From Streptomyces sp. 8K308 (GTDB lineage: Bacteria; Actinomycetota; Actinomycetes; Streptomycetales; Streptomycetaceae): a stretch of 48,818 bases of DNA. Location of the stretch: contig NZ_SMKC01000011.1 in NCBI RefSeq assembly GCF_004348315.1, positions 1 to 48,818 on the forward strand, in the 5' to 3' direction. Positions 1 through 8,422 of this stretch are shown here, one piece after another. The notes beneath the pieces are model-generated. The model saw only the letters and a program-made list of their open reading frames with translations, ran no database searches and was not told the origin of the DNA. A program made the position numbers and the translations under genes. Position 1 is the stretch's first letter; each line of letters begins with the position of its first letter.

Positions 1-138
1 CTCCGCGGGGAGTACGCCGCGGTGCCTGCCGCCCCCCGGCGTACCGCCGGGTTCGTTCCGGCGAGCGACGAAACGCACCGGCACCGCCGGAACGCTGGAG
101 GGACCAAGCCGCTGAAGCAAGAAACCGAGGAGTCACCG

Positions 139-2238
139 ATGTCGGCCGTGACCATGAGCCCTCCCCAGGCGCCGCCAGGATTCCCGCCCCGCCGCGTCCT
201 GCCGTGGGCCGTCGTCGCCCTGTGGATCGTCGTCGTGGCCGTCGCCGTGCCGTTCGTCGGCCGGCTCGCCGACGTCCAGCGGGACGAGAACGTCGACTAC
301 CTGCCCGACAGCGCCGACTCCACCCAGGTGGTCAGGATCCAGGACGAACTGCCCGGCGGCGAGGGCACCGAGCTGGTCGTCGTCTACCACCGCGACGGGG
401 GCCTCACCGACGCTGACCGCGCCGTGGTCGAGGAGCGGGCCGCCGGGATCGCCGGGGACTACGCGCTCATCACCGAGGGCGCGCCCGGGGTCATACCGTC
501 GGAGGACGGCACCACCACCATGGTCCCGTTCGTCATCGGCGGGTTGGCGGGCGAGGAGGAGGTGTCGGCCGCCGTCACCGACGTCCGGGAGCGGGTCGGC
601 GCCGACCTGCCGGACGGGCTGACCGCCGAGGTCGGCGGCGCCGGCGCCCTCCAGCACGACGCGGAGCAGGTCTTCGAGTCCGTCGACACCACCCTGATGC
701 TCGTCACCGTGGCCATCGTCGCCGTGCTGCTGATCGTCACCTACCGCAGCCCCGTCCTGTGGCTGCTGCCGCTGCTGGCCGTGGGCGTGGCCGCGGTGAC
801 CTCGCTCGCCTGCGTCTACGCGCTCGTCCAGGCCTTCGACCTCACCGTCACCACCATGAGCCGGTCCGTCATGACCGTCCTGCTCTTCGGCGCGGGCACC
901 GACTACGCCCTGCTGCTCGTGGCCCGCTACCGCGAGGAGCTCCGCCGCCACGAGCGGCCGGCGGAGGCGATGGCGCGCGCCCTCCGCGGCTGCGCGCCCG
1001 CCCTGCTCGCCTCGGCGGGCACCGTCGCCGCCGGCCTCGTCTGCCTGCTCGCCGCCGACCTCAACAGCAGCAGCGGCCTCGGCCCGGTCGGCGCCGTCGG
1101 CGTGCTGCTCGCGCTGGCCGTCATGCTCACCCTGCTGCCCGCGCTGCTCGTGCTGTGCGGCCGACGCGTGTTCTGGCCGCTGATCCCCGCCTTCGGCAGC
1201 GAGGCTCGCGGGCGCTCCGTCCTCGCGCGCCTCGGCACCTCGGTCAGCCGCCGCCCGGTCGCCATCCTCACCGGCGGCGTGGTGCTGATGGGCGCCCTCG
1301 CCCTCGGCACGCTCAACCTGCCGGGCACGCTGAGGAACGCCGACTCGTTCGTCGACACCCCCGAGTCCGTCGCCGCCATGGACCGCCTCGCCGAGGCATA
1401 CCCCGAGCGCGGCACCCAGCCCCTCACCGTCCTGGCCCGCACCGACCACGCCGCCGAGGTGGTGCGGGAGGTCGCCGCCACCCCGGGCGTCGCCGAGGCC
1501 GAAGCCGGCCGCGCCGGCGACGGCTGGACCGAGATCGACGTCTACGCCACGGACCGTCCCGAGTCCGACGGGGAGTTCGCCACCATCGAGGCGTTGCGCG
1601 ACCGGCTCGACCGCGTCGAGGGCGCCGACGCCCTGGTCGGCGGCCCGTCCGCCCAGCAACTCGACCTGGCCGACACCAACGCCCGCGACCGGGCGCTCGT
1701 CATCCCCCTCGTCCTCGTGCTGGTCTTCCTCATCCTCGCCGCCCTGCTGCGCGCCCTCGTCGCGCCGGCGATCCTGCTGGCCGCCGTCGCCGCCTCCTGG
1801 GGCGCGGCCCTCGGCATCGGCGGTCTCGTCTTCGGACCGCTCCTCGGCCTTCAGGGCACGGACCCCTCGGTGGTGCTGCTCAGCTTCGTCTTCTGCGTCG
1901 CGCTCGGCGTGGACTACGGCATCTTCCTGATGCACCGGATGCGCGAGGAGAACCTGCGCGGGCTCGACACCCGCCAGGCGGCGCTGGCCGCGCTGCGCAC
2001 CACGGGCGGCGTGATCGCCTCCGCCGGCGTGGTGCTGGCCGCGACGTTCGCCGTGCTGGCCTCGCTGCCGGTGGTGAACCTGGTCCAGATCGGGTTCGTC
2101 GTCGCGGTCGGCGTCCTGCTCGACACCTTCCTGGTCCGCACCTACGTCGTCACCGCCGCGGCCTGGCTGCTCGGCCACCGCGTCTGGTGGCCGGGGGCGC
2201 TCTCCCGCCGCCCGGCTTCGAACAGCCGTACCCGATGA
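139..2238 (+). CDS. MMPL/RND-family membrane transporter
   Basis: The 699-residue product is a polytopic inner-membrane protein of the MMPL branch of the RND superfamily, which exports lipids or hydrophobic compounds using the proton gradient. It has the usual two-fold layout: a membrane helix near residues 20-41, an extracytoplasmic loop, a helix bundle, then a repeat of the same plan. The two signature segments are GTDYALLLVARYREEL near residue 253 and GVDYGIFLMHRMREE near residue 589. The open frame continues upstream to a GTG at 22. I chose the ATG at 139 because a GAGGAG-like ribosome site lies just before it and the upstream residues look untranslated. A sensor kinase gene begins 7 bases after the stop and a response regulator follows, so the pair may sense the same stress. 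The substrate cannot be told from sequence. Confidence 0.9.
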   Translation: MSAVTMSPPQAPPGFPPRRVLPWAVVALWIVVVAVAVPFVGRLADVQRDENVDYLPDSADSTQVVRIQDELPGGEGTELVVVYHRDGGLTDADRAVVEERAAGIAGDYALITEGAPGVIPSEDGTTTMVPFVIGGLAGEEEVSAAVTDVRERVGADLPDGLTAEVGGAGALQHDAEQVFESVDTTLMLVTVAIVAVLLIVTYRSPVLWLLPLLAVGVAAVTSLACVYALVQAFDLTVTTMSRSVMTVLLFGAGTDYALLLVARYREELRRHERPAEAMARALRGCAPALLASAGTVAAGLVCLLAADLNSSSGLGPVGAVGVLLALAVMLTLLPALLVLCGRRVFWPLIPAFGSEARGRSVLARLGTSVSRRPVAILTGGVVLMGALALGTLNLPGTLRNADSFVDTPESVAAMDRLAEAYPERGTQPLTVLARTDHAAEVVREVAATPGVAEAEAGRAGDGWTEIDVYATDRPESDGEFATIEALRDRLDRVEGADALVGGPSAQQLDLADTNARDRALVIPLVLVLVFLILAALLRALVAPAILLAAVAASWGAALGIGGLVFGPLLGLQGTDPSVVLLSFVFCVALGVDYGIFLMHRMREENLRGLDTRQAALAALRTTGGVIASAGVVLAATFAVLASLPVVNLVQIGFVVAVGVLLDTFLVRTYVVTAAAWLLGHRVWWPGALSRRPASNSRTR

Positions 2239-2245
2239 TGGGCCG

Positions 2246-3456
2246 GTGACCGTGCCGCGCATCCCGCCCCTGCTGCGGACCGCCGAGGCCCCGGGCGTCG
2301 CCCGGGGCCTCCGGCTGGACGCCGGCCTCGCCCTGCTCGCGTTCCTCGTCAGCCTGGCCGCGGCGCAGCTGCTCAGGCCGGACGGCCGCGAACTCGACCT
2401 GATCGGCCTGCTGTTGATGGTCGGCCTCACGGTGCCGCTCGTCTGGCGCCGCCGCTGGCCGATGGCCGTGCTGGTCGCCCACCTCTGCTTCGACGCGCCC
2501 TACCACGCCCTGAACTACACCCACCTCGCGCCGTTCCCGGTCACCGCGCTCGCCCTCTTCACGGTCGCGCTGGCCGGGCCGCACCTGCGGACGGTCCTGG
2601 TGTCCTGCACGGTCATCGTCACCGTCTTCGTCGTGTGGATGCTCTCGGGCAACGAGACGGGCCTCGAGACGCTGCGCACCTCGGGATGGATCCTCGCCGT
2701 GCTCGTCCTCGGCGAGGCGTTCCGGCTGAACCGCGAGTACCTCGCGGCGATGCGCGAACGCGCCGAACGGGCCGAGCGCACCCGAGAGGAGGAGGCCGCG
2801 CGCCGCGTCGCGGAGGAGCGGCTGCGCATCGCCCGCGACCTGCACGATTTGCTGGCGCACAGCATCACGCTGATCGGCGTCCGCGCCTCCGTCGCCGCCC
2901 ACCTCCTCGCCACCGACCCCGGTCGGTTCGACCGGCCCGCACTGGCCGGGGAGTTGGACGGCATCTCCGAGACCTGCCGCGAGGCACGCGCCGAACTGCG
3001 CACCACGCTGCGGGTGTTGCGCGGCGACGGCCCGGAGAGCAGCGGCCCGCCGCCCGGCATCGGCGGGCTGGCCGACCTGGCCGTGGCGGCCGAGACGGCG
3101 GGCGCCACGGTGACGTTGACCGTCGACGTCGGCGAGGGGAACGTCCCGCCCGTGGTCGGCGCGGCGGCCTACCGGATCGTGCAGGAGGCGCTGACCAACG
3201 CCGTTCGGCACGCCGGGCCCGAGGTGTCCGTGCGCGTCACCGTGCGCCGCGCGGGCCAGGACCTGCGCATCGAGGTCGTCGACGACGGCACCGCGCCGGC
3301 GGACGCGGCGAGCCCGGCTTCGGCCTCGCCGGCATGCGGGAGCGGGCCCGCAGCATCGGCGGCACCCTGCGCGCCGCCCCGCGCCACGGCGAGCCCGGCT
3401 TCGCCGTCACCGCCCAGCTACCCGTGGAGGAGCCCGAGTGCCAGCAGAGCCCGTGA
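2246..3456 (+). pseudogene. Sensor histidine kinase (HisKA_3), frameshifted in the ATPase domain
   Basis: This is a NarL-type sensor kinase: an N-terminal multi-helix membrane region (about residues 20-155), a short coiled coil, a HisKA_3 dimerisation box RIARDLHDLLAHSI with the phospho-acceptor near His200, then a GHKL ATPase. The ATPase N box (ALTNAVRHA) and the VVDDG motif are in the starting frame. From about base 3306 the remaining ATPase (GFGLAGMRERARSIGG) is readable only in another frame, consistent with loss of one base near 3306-3311. In that second frame the gene ends with TGA at 3454-3456, overlapping the response regulator start by 19 bases, as expected for a coupled pair. Read without a shift, the first frame runs on to 4063 as nonsense over the regulator. 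Either the kinase is inactive or there is a sequence error; the two cannot be separated here. Confidence 0.8.
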
Positions 3457-4121
3457 TCCGCGTGCTGCTCGCCGACGACCAGACCCTGGTGCGGGCGGCG
3501 TTCGTCATGCTGATCGAGGCCACCCCCGGCATGTCCGTCGTCGGCGAGGCGGGCACCGGCCGGCAGGCCGTCGAACTGGCCCGCACGACCCGCCCCGACC
3601 TGGTCGTGATGGACATCCGGATGCCCGACCTGGACGGCATCGAGGCCACCCGCCGCATCGCCGCCGCCGAGGAGCTGGCGGGGGTGCGCGTGCTCGTGCT
3701 GACGACGTACGACACGGACGAGCACGTGGTCGAGGCGTTGCGCGCCGGCGCGTCCGGCTTCCTGGTCAAGGACACCCGCCCCGCCGACCTGCTGGACGCC
3801 GTCCGCACGGTCTCGGCGGGCGAGGCGCTGCTGTCGCCGGGGCCCACGGCCCGCCTCATCGCCCGCGCGCTGCGGGTCCCCGACACCCTGGCCACGGCCC
3901 GGCCGCGGCCGGCCCTCGACCGGCTCTCGGACCGCGAGCGCCAGGTACTGACGCTGGTCGCCCGCGGCCTGAGCAACGCCGAGCTCGCGGACGCCCTGCG
4001 CCTGTCCCCGCTCACCGCCAAGACCCACGTCAGCCGGATCATGGGGAAGCTCGCCGCCCGTGACCGGGCCCAACTCGTCATCGCCGCCTACGAGTCGGGT
4101 TTGGTCACGCCGCGGCCCTAG
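3438..4121 (+). CDS. Response regulator, NarL/FixJ family
   Basis: A 227-residue cytoplasmic DNA-binding response regulator. The receiver domain (about 1-125) shows the acidic pair at Asp13/Asp14, the phosphorylation site Asp59 in VVMDIRMPDLDG, the conserved Thr of LVLTTYD and the Lys of FLVKD. A LuxR-type helix-turn-helix occupies roughly residues 158-217 (LSDRERQVLTLVARGLSNAE and onward). Translation starts at a GTG inside the end of the kinase gene, so the two are coupled. Its expected targets are its own operon and the MMPL exporter upstream, which is inference from gene order. The stop codon TAG is part of a CTAG motif after which a MITE-like element is inserted, so nothing of the protein is lost. 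Confidence 0.93.
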   Translation: MPAEPVIRVLLADDQTLVRAAFVMLIEATPGMSVVGEAGTGRQAVELARTTRPDLVVMDIRMPDLDGIEATRRIAAAEELAGVRVLVLTTYDTDEHVVEALRAGASGFLVKDTRPADLLDAVRTVSAGEALLSPGPTARLIARALRVPDTLATARPRPALDRLSDRERQVLTLVARGLSNAELADALRLSPLTAKTHVSRIMGKLAARDRAQLVIAAYESGLVTPRP

Positions 4122-4283
4122 GGCCTGTTGCGAAAGCCCCGCCGGGCCCGCGCCGCCAGCTACGGCACCTCGCTGCGTTACCGAATCGCGCGAATACGGT
4201 CAAGTATGAGCTGCGATCCGGCGCCTTGCGATGCACCGCATCTGACGACGCGGGCTGATCCGACGCGACTTTCGCAACAGGCC
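4122..4283. mobile_element. MITE-like element, copy 1 (162 bp, GGCCTGTTGCGAAAG ends)
   Basis: A 162-bp non-coding element with perfect 15-bp terminal inverted repeats (GGCCTGTTGCGAAAG at 4122-4136, its complement at 4269-4283). It is bounded on both sides by CTAG (4118-4121 and 4284-4287), which looks like a target duplication; some IS5-family transposases duplicate such a tetranucleotide. No transposase is encoded. The internal segment 4162-4240 is nearly identical to 8283-8361 in copy 2 and lies at the same offset of 40 bases from the element end, although the ends differ. It fills the gap between two convergent genes and could serve as a two-way terminator hairpin. Confidence 0.85.
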
Positions 4284-4295
4284 CTAGCCGGCCGG

Positions 4296-6908
4296 TCAGC
4301 CGCCGGCGCTACACGGCCTGGTGTTGAGGGTGAACGCGGTCGGATCGGTGCCCGAGGTGCCGCTCGTGTTGAAGCCGAAGGACACCGAACCACCCGCCGG
4401 CACGGTCGCGTTCCAGCTGGCCGGCCGCGCCACGACGGAACGGCCGTTCTGGGTGAGGGTCGTGTTCCACGCGTTCGTGACCCGCTCGTCGCCCGGGAAG
4501 CTCCACGCCAGCTCCCAGGGCGAGATCGGCGCCGTGCCGGTGTTCCGCACCGTCACCTGGGTCGTCGCCCCGCCCGTCCACCGGTTCGAGACGTAGGACA
4601 CCTGGCACGTCGTGGGCTCCGGCTCGGCGGCGCCCGCGCCCAGGTCGTCGACGTAGGACGCGATCCACGCCAGCGGCGCGTTCCAGTTCACCGTGACCTC
4701 GTTGGTCGAGTACGACTCGATGTGGTCGATGTAGCACATCGCCGGCGCGCAGCCCTGGAGCATGTCCTCCGCGATCGGGTCCTGGAGCGCGTTGTTGGGG
4801 CCGCCGGCCAGCGAACCGGCCGGGGGGTTGGGCAGGCTGGCGTTGAGCTGGTTGGCCCAGAACCTGTGGTGCTGGTTGCGCACGTCCCGCTCGCCGTAGC
4901 CCGTCACATAGGAGAGGTTGAGCGGGTTGCGGCCCAGCAGGTAGTCGAGGCCGGTGAGCACCGCGTCCCGGTAGGTCGCGTCGTTCGTCAGCTCGGCTGC
5001 CGTGGCCAGCACCACCATGTTGTTGAGCACCTGGCTGTTGGAGCCCCACACGTAGTTGCCGCCGGTCGGCGCGTACGGCAGCCCGTACGCCGCCGCCTCC
5101 GCGTCCGCCGCGTACCGGTCGGCCGCGTCGGTGACCATGGCCCGCACCTCGGCGAGATCGCCGGCCGGCAGGTCGTTGTCGACCGTCGCCAGGCTGAGCG
5201 CGCCGAGCGCGGCCGTCCAGCCCCAGGAGAAGCCGTCGTCCGTGAAGACCGCCGCGGCGTCGCCGTGCAGCGGCGAGTCGAGCACCGCCTGCCGGTAGGC
5301 GTCGTCGCCGGTTGTCACGTACAACTCGGCGGCCGCCCAGTAGAACTCGTCCCGCACGTCGTTGTCGCTGTACGCGCCGCCGCCGACGCCGTCGTTGGGG
5401 TCGGCGTAGACGTCCGGGTGGGCGAGGGCCGCCGCGTAGGCCGTGGTCGCGGCGGAGAGCAGCTCGTCCGCGAAGGCGGCGTCGTACTCCTCGAACAGGC
5501 GCGCGCCCTGGGCCGCGGCGGCGGCCAGGTTGAGGGTGGCGGCCGTCGACGGCGGGTGCAGCTCGCGCGGCTGCGGGTCCTGGTCGGGCCGCAGCGGAAG
5601 ACCGGTCCACTCGCGGTCGTGCAGCTTGTGGTGCGCCATGCCGGCCAGCTCCTCGCCGGCCGGGACCTGCATGGCCAGCAGGAACTCCAGCTCCCAGCGG
5701 GCCTCGTCGAGGACGTCCGGCACCCCGTTGTCCCGCTCGGGGATGGCGAGGCTGCCGTCGCCGAGCGCCCCGGCCGCGTCCCGCTCGTAGGCGGAGAGCA
5801 GCTGGGCGACGGAGATGCCGCCGTTGACCACGTACTTGCCGTGGTCGCCGGCGTCGTACCAGCCGCCGGCCGCGTCCAGCGTGTAGTCGCAGACGCCGGG
5901 CTGGCAGGGCACGTCGTCGTCGCCCTGGTTGGGCGCCACGTTCACGTGTCCGGCCGGGCGCGCGTACTCCTCGCCGACGTACTCCGCCTCGATCTCGATG
6001 CCGCTGCGGTTGTGGTAGAAGTACGCGAGCGCGTCGGTGCGGAGCGTGTCGTAGAGGTCGTCGCCGATGGCGAACGGCTCGCTCGTCTCCTCGCCGATCG
6101 TCACCGTGTAGCCCGTGCCGGGCGTGGCGAACGCGTCGAAGGCGAAGGTGTGCGTGTTCTGCCCGGAGGTCGGGTCGACGCCGCGCGGCGTGGTGGTGCC
6201 GGTGGCGGCCGCGGTGCCGTCGGCGGCGTTCAGGGTCCAGGTCTGCGGCTGGGTGGCCTCGGTGACGAAGGTGCCGCGCTTGGGGCCCTCGGTGAGGTAG
6301 CCGACCTGGTTGACGCGGACCGGGGAGCCGGTGTCGGGCTCGTAGACGGGCGGCTCGGCGCCGCCGGTGAGCGAGACGTCGTCCAGGCAGAAGGTGAACG
6401 GCTCGGCGCTGCCGCCCATCTGGAACACCAGCTGCGCCGCCGCGTGGTCGGCGCCCGCGGTGAAGACGTGGGTGACGGGCTCGGCGGTCTCGTCGACGGC
6501 GTCCAGCGCCGCCAGCTCGGTGGTCCACGGCTCGGTGTTCATCTGCACGTTGGTGCGGACGGTGACGGGCGTGGTGGCGGTGGCCGTGAACGACAGCTCG
6601 TAGCTCTCGCCCGCGGTGAGCGGGAGGCCGTCCTGACCGACGATGACGTCCCAGGGGTTCACGGTGCCGCCGGGCACCTCCGCGCACAGCCGGCCGTCCA
6701 CGACCGAGGCGGGAGCGTTGGCGGTCGACCACCAGGGGACGATGACGCCGCTGGCGAAGTCGCCGTTCTCGATCAGCTCGGGACCCTCGGCGGCGGCGGG
6801 CGCGGCGCCGGCCGCGGTGAGCCCGGCGACGGCGAGGCCGGCGGCCAGCGTGACGCTCAGCGGCCGTCTGCCGCGGCGGGGCGGGTGGGATGAAGGAAGT
6901 AAGGTCAC
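4296..6908 (-). CDS. Secreted cellulase, GH9 with CBM4/9 and CBM2
   Basis: An 870-residue exported beta-1,4-glucanase. In order: a Sec signal peptide with cleavage likely after APAAA (about residue 40), a CBM4/9 carbohydrate-binding domain (about 41-170), an Ig-like CelD_N domain starting at PVRVNQVGYL (about 185-265), a GH9 catalytic domain (about 275-745) and a C-terminal CBM2 (about 766-868) ending with a cysteine close to the terminus. Catalytic features are visible: YDAGDHGKY carrying the base Asp pair near residue 350, a RNQHHRFWA segment, and the acid Glu in YSTNEVTVNWNAPL near 736. The start is GTG with AAGGA ten bases upstream. The third codon is TTA, the rare leucine codon read by bldA tRNA in Streptomyces, and a CebR box lies 48-61 bases upstream. 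Expression is therefore probably induced by cello-oligosaccharides and linked to development. Confidence 0.95.
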   Translation of the reverse strand: MTLLPSSHPPRRGRRPLSVTLAAGLAVAGLTAAGAAPAAAEGPELIENGDFASGVIVPWWSTANAPASVVDGRLCAEVPGGTVNPWDVIVGQDGLPLTAGESYELSFTATATTPVTVRTNVQMNTEPWTTELAALDAVDETAEPVTHVFTAGADHAAAQLVFQMGGSAEPFTFCLDDVSLTGGAEPPVYEPDTGSPVRVNQVGYLTEGPKRGTFVTEATQPQTWTLNAADGTAAATGTTTPRGVDPTSGQNTHTFAFDAFATPGTGYTVTIGEETSEPFAIGDDLYDTLRTDALAYFYHNRSGIEIEAEYVGEEYARPAGHVNVAPNQGDDDVPCQPGVCDYTLDAAGGWYDAGDHGKYVVNGGISVAQLLSAYERDAAGALGDGSLAIPERDNGVPDVLDEARWELEFLLAMQVPAGEELAGMAHHKLHDREWTGLPLRPDQDPQPRELHPPSTAATLNLAAAAAQGARLFEEYDAAFADELLSAATTAYAAALAHPDVYADPNDGVGGGAYSDNDVRDEFYWAAAELYVTTGDDAYRQAVLDSPLHGDAAAVFTDDGFSWGWTAALGALSLATVDNDLPAGDLAEVRAMVTDAADRYAADAEAAAYGLPYAPTGGNYVWGSNSQVLNNMVVLATAAELTNDATYRDAVLTGLDYLLGRNPLNLSYVTGYGERDVRNQHHRFWANQLNASLPNPPAGSLAGGPNNALQDPIAEDMLQGCAPAMCYIDHIESYSTNEVTVNWNAPLAWIASYVDDLGAGAAEPEPTTCQVSYVSNRWTGGATTQVTVRNTGTAPISPWELAWSFPGDERVTNAWNTTLTQNGRSVVARPASWNATVPAGGSVSFGFNTSGTSGTDPTAFTLNTRPCSAGG

Positions 6909-6955
6909 GGCTCTCGATCCTTCAGGTGGGGGGCGATGGCTTCAACGGTGGTTCA

Positions 6956-6969
6956 TGGGAGCGCTCCCA
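6956..6969. promoter_or_regulatory. CebR operator (TGGGAGCGCTCCCA)
   Basis: A perfect 14-bp palindrome, TGGGAGCGCTCCCA, matches the known binding site of CebR, the LacI-family repressor of cellulose and cellobiose use in Streptomyces, which releases DNA when cellobiose or cellotriose is bound. It sits just upstream of the cellulase start on the other strand, so it most likely represses that gene. The divergent small membrane-protein gene at 7070 is about 100 bp away and might also be affected. Confidence 0.92.
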
Positions 6970-7055
6970 GAAAGGAGCCAATACAGCCTGCGCGTCGTGG
7001 CGTGACCTCGTCAACCCTTGGTGACCCCCCGAGAACGGTCACATTCGCCCGTTAC

Positions 7056-7061
7056 TAAACT
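7056..7061 (+). promoter_or_regulatory. Possible -10 box for a near-leaderless transcript
   Basis: TAAACT fits the actinobacterial -10 pattern TANNNT and ends 8 bases before the ATG at 7070. No ribosome-binding purine run lies before that ATG (the preceding bases are TTCCACCCC). This combination is typical of leaderless or near-leaderless transcripts. No clear -35 box is seen, so the call is tentative. Confidence 0.3.
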
Positions 7062-7069
7062 TCCACCCC

Positions 7070-7420
7070 ATGGACGCCCTGATCGCCGTCTTTCTCGCCC
7101 TGCACATCATCGGCATCGCAGCGCTGCTCGGTGGCTTTCTGGCGCAGACCAAGGCGCTGCGCACCGGCGAGGCCCGGATGGTGCCGGGCATGCTGCACGG
7201 CGCGCTCACCATGCTGGTCACGGGCCTGGCGCTGGTCGGCCTCAACCAGGCCGACGACCAGGAGGTCAACAACGTCAAGATCGCCGTCAAGCTGGCGATC
7301 CTGGTGGTGATCCTGGGCCTGGTCTACGTGAACCGCGACGAGGAGAAGGTCGCCGCGCCGGTCTTCGGCACGGTCGGGCTCCTCACCACGGCCAACATCT
7401 TCATCGCCACGGTCTGGTAG
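7070..7420 (+). CDS. Small integral membrane protein, unknown function
   Basis: A 116-residue protein made almost entirely of hydrophobic helices, about four of them (near residues 3-21, 43-60, 72-90 and 97-115), with short charged connectors such as QTKALRTGEAR and NRDEEK. It resembles conserved hypothetical membrane proteins of Streptomyces; no catalytic motif is visible. It stands alone, divergent from the cellulase and convergent with the metallo-hydrolase gene 31 bases away. Coding bias is normal. No Shine-Dalgarno sequence precedes the ATG. Confidence 0.85.
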   Translation: MDALIAVFLALHIIGIAALLGGFLAQTKALRTGEARMVPGMLHGALTMLVTGLALVGLNQADDQEVNNVKIAVKLAILVVILGLVYVNRDEEKVAAPVFGTVGLLTTANIFIATVW

Positions 7421-7451
7421 TCCGGGCGCTGGGGTCGCGACTCCGTCCGCG

Positions 7452-8228
7452 TCACCCGGTGGTGGGGGCCGGGTGGCCGCTTCCGTGAGCGAGGTCGGTG
7501 ACGAGCCCGGGAGCGGCGACGTCGATGGGGGACCGGAAGGCCTCCGCGGCCGCCTCGTGGGCGGCGTTCGGGTCTGTTCCCGGCCACAGGTGGGTGAGCA
7601 TGAGCCTGGCAGCGCCCGCCTGGCTGGCGTACTGGCCCGCCAGTCGCGCGGTCAGCAGGTACGGTGCGTCTGCGGTCGGTACCTCGTGGACGTAGGTGGC
7701 CTCCGACAGCAGGAGGTCGGCGCCTCGGGCGAGGCGCGGGACATCAGGACTCGGACCCGTGTCGCCGGTGTAGGCGAGCACGGCTTCCGGCGTGGTCAGT
7801 CGGACGCCGGCGTTGGGCACGAAGTGCGGAAGGAGCCAGGTGTCGGTTCTGAACGGACCGATGTCGAACCGGTCGCCTGGCTGGAACTCGCGCAGCCGGT
7901 ACGCGTCCGCGAGCATGCTCGGTTTGTCGAGCGCGAGAACGGCGTCGGCCGCGCCACGGGGTGCGTGTACCGGCAGTGCCGGCGGTGGCGTGTCGCTGAG
8001 ACCTCGCGCGCGCAGCAGGGGGTTGAGGTCGGCGCAGTGGTCGGGGTGCCCGTGGCTGATCAGCACGGCGTCGATCGCGTCGACGGTGTGGTGGTCGAGC
8101 AGGCGTGGCAGCGTGGCGTACCCGGGGTCGATGAGCAGGCGGAAGCCCTCGTGTTCGACGAGGTAGCCGCTGCATGCCTGGCGCGCGGTCGGCCATGCTC
8201 CGCAGCCGCCGAGAACGGTCAGACGCAT
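7452..8228 (-). CDS. MBL-fold metallo-hydrolase
   Basis: A 258-residue cytoplasmic hydrolase of the metallo-beta-lactamase fold. The metal-binding motif HxHxDH is present as SHGHPDHCAD near residues 59-66. Further ligands are plausible at LLPHFVPNAG, AYTGDTGPS and the C-terminal LTHLWPGTD. This arrangement is that of the RNase Z-like or cyclic-nucleotide phosphodiesterase-like subgroup, but the substrate is unknown. The start is ATG with a weak ribosome site. It is followed downstream by the convergent small membrane-protein gene. Upstream lies a MITE-like element only 14 bases from the start, which may have displaced or supplied promoter sequence. Confidence 0.88.
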   Translation of the reverse strand: MRLTVLGGCGAWPTARQACSGYLVEHEGFRLLIDPGYATLPRLLDHHTVDAIDAVLISHGHPDHCADLNPLLRARGLSDTPPPALPVHAPRGAADAVLALDKPSMLADAYRLREFQPGDRFDIGPFRTDTWLLPHFVPNAGVRLTTPEAVLAYTGDTGPSPDVPRLARGADLLLSEATYVHEVPTADAPYLLTARLAGQYASQAGAARLMLTHLWPGTDPNAAHEAAAEAFRSPIDVAAPGLVTDLAHGSGHPAPTTG

Positions 8229-8242
8229 GCCCGCGACACTAG

Positions 8243-8404
8243 TGCCGCATCAGCCAAGGTTCACCCCGTCGCGACGCCCGGCACGGCACCTCGCTGCGTT
8301 ACCGAATCGCGCGAATACGGCCAAGTATGAGCTGCGATCCGGCGCCTTGCGATGCACCGCACCGGACGCCGCTCCTTGACGGGCAAACCTTGGCTGACAC
8401 GGCA
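8243..8404. mobile_element. MITE-like element, copy 2 (162 bp, TGCCGYRTCAGCC ends)
   Basis: A 162-bp element bounded by CTAG at 8239-8242 and 8405-8408. The terminal inverted repeats are about 19 bp with two mismatches (TGCCGCATCAGCCAAGGTT on the left, TGCCGTGTCAGCCAAGGTT read from the right). The core at 8283-8361 matches that of copy 1 with one difference visible by eye. It has the same length as copy 1 but different ends. Its reverse complement matches copy 3 almost throughout. It lies between two genes on the minus strand, 14 bases past the stop of the M23 gene. Confidence 0.85.
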
Positions 8405-8422
8405 CTAGCCTTCCCGGGGCCC

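Noticed and set aside
3290..3330. Programmed ribosomal frameshift in the sensor kinase
   Set aside because: No slippery heptamer or strong downstream structure is evident, and the second product would be needed for any kinase activity; mutation or sequence error is simpler.
4128..6893. Very long plus-strand open frame (921 codons) opposite the cellulase
   Set aside because: It is a mirror of GC-rich codon bias on the other strand. The cellulase domains are unmistakable, and the opposite product is Val/Gly/Arg repeats without any domain.
8281..8408. Short peptides encoded in the MITE cores (LRYRIARIR, MSCDPAPCDAPH)
   Set aside because: They recur only because the DNA repeats, run in different frames into the ends, and lack ribosome sites.
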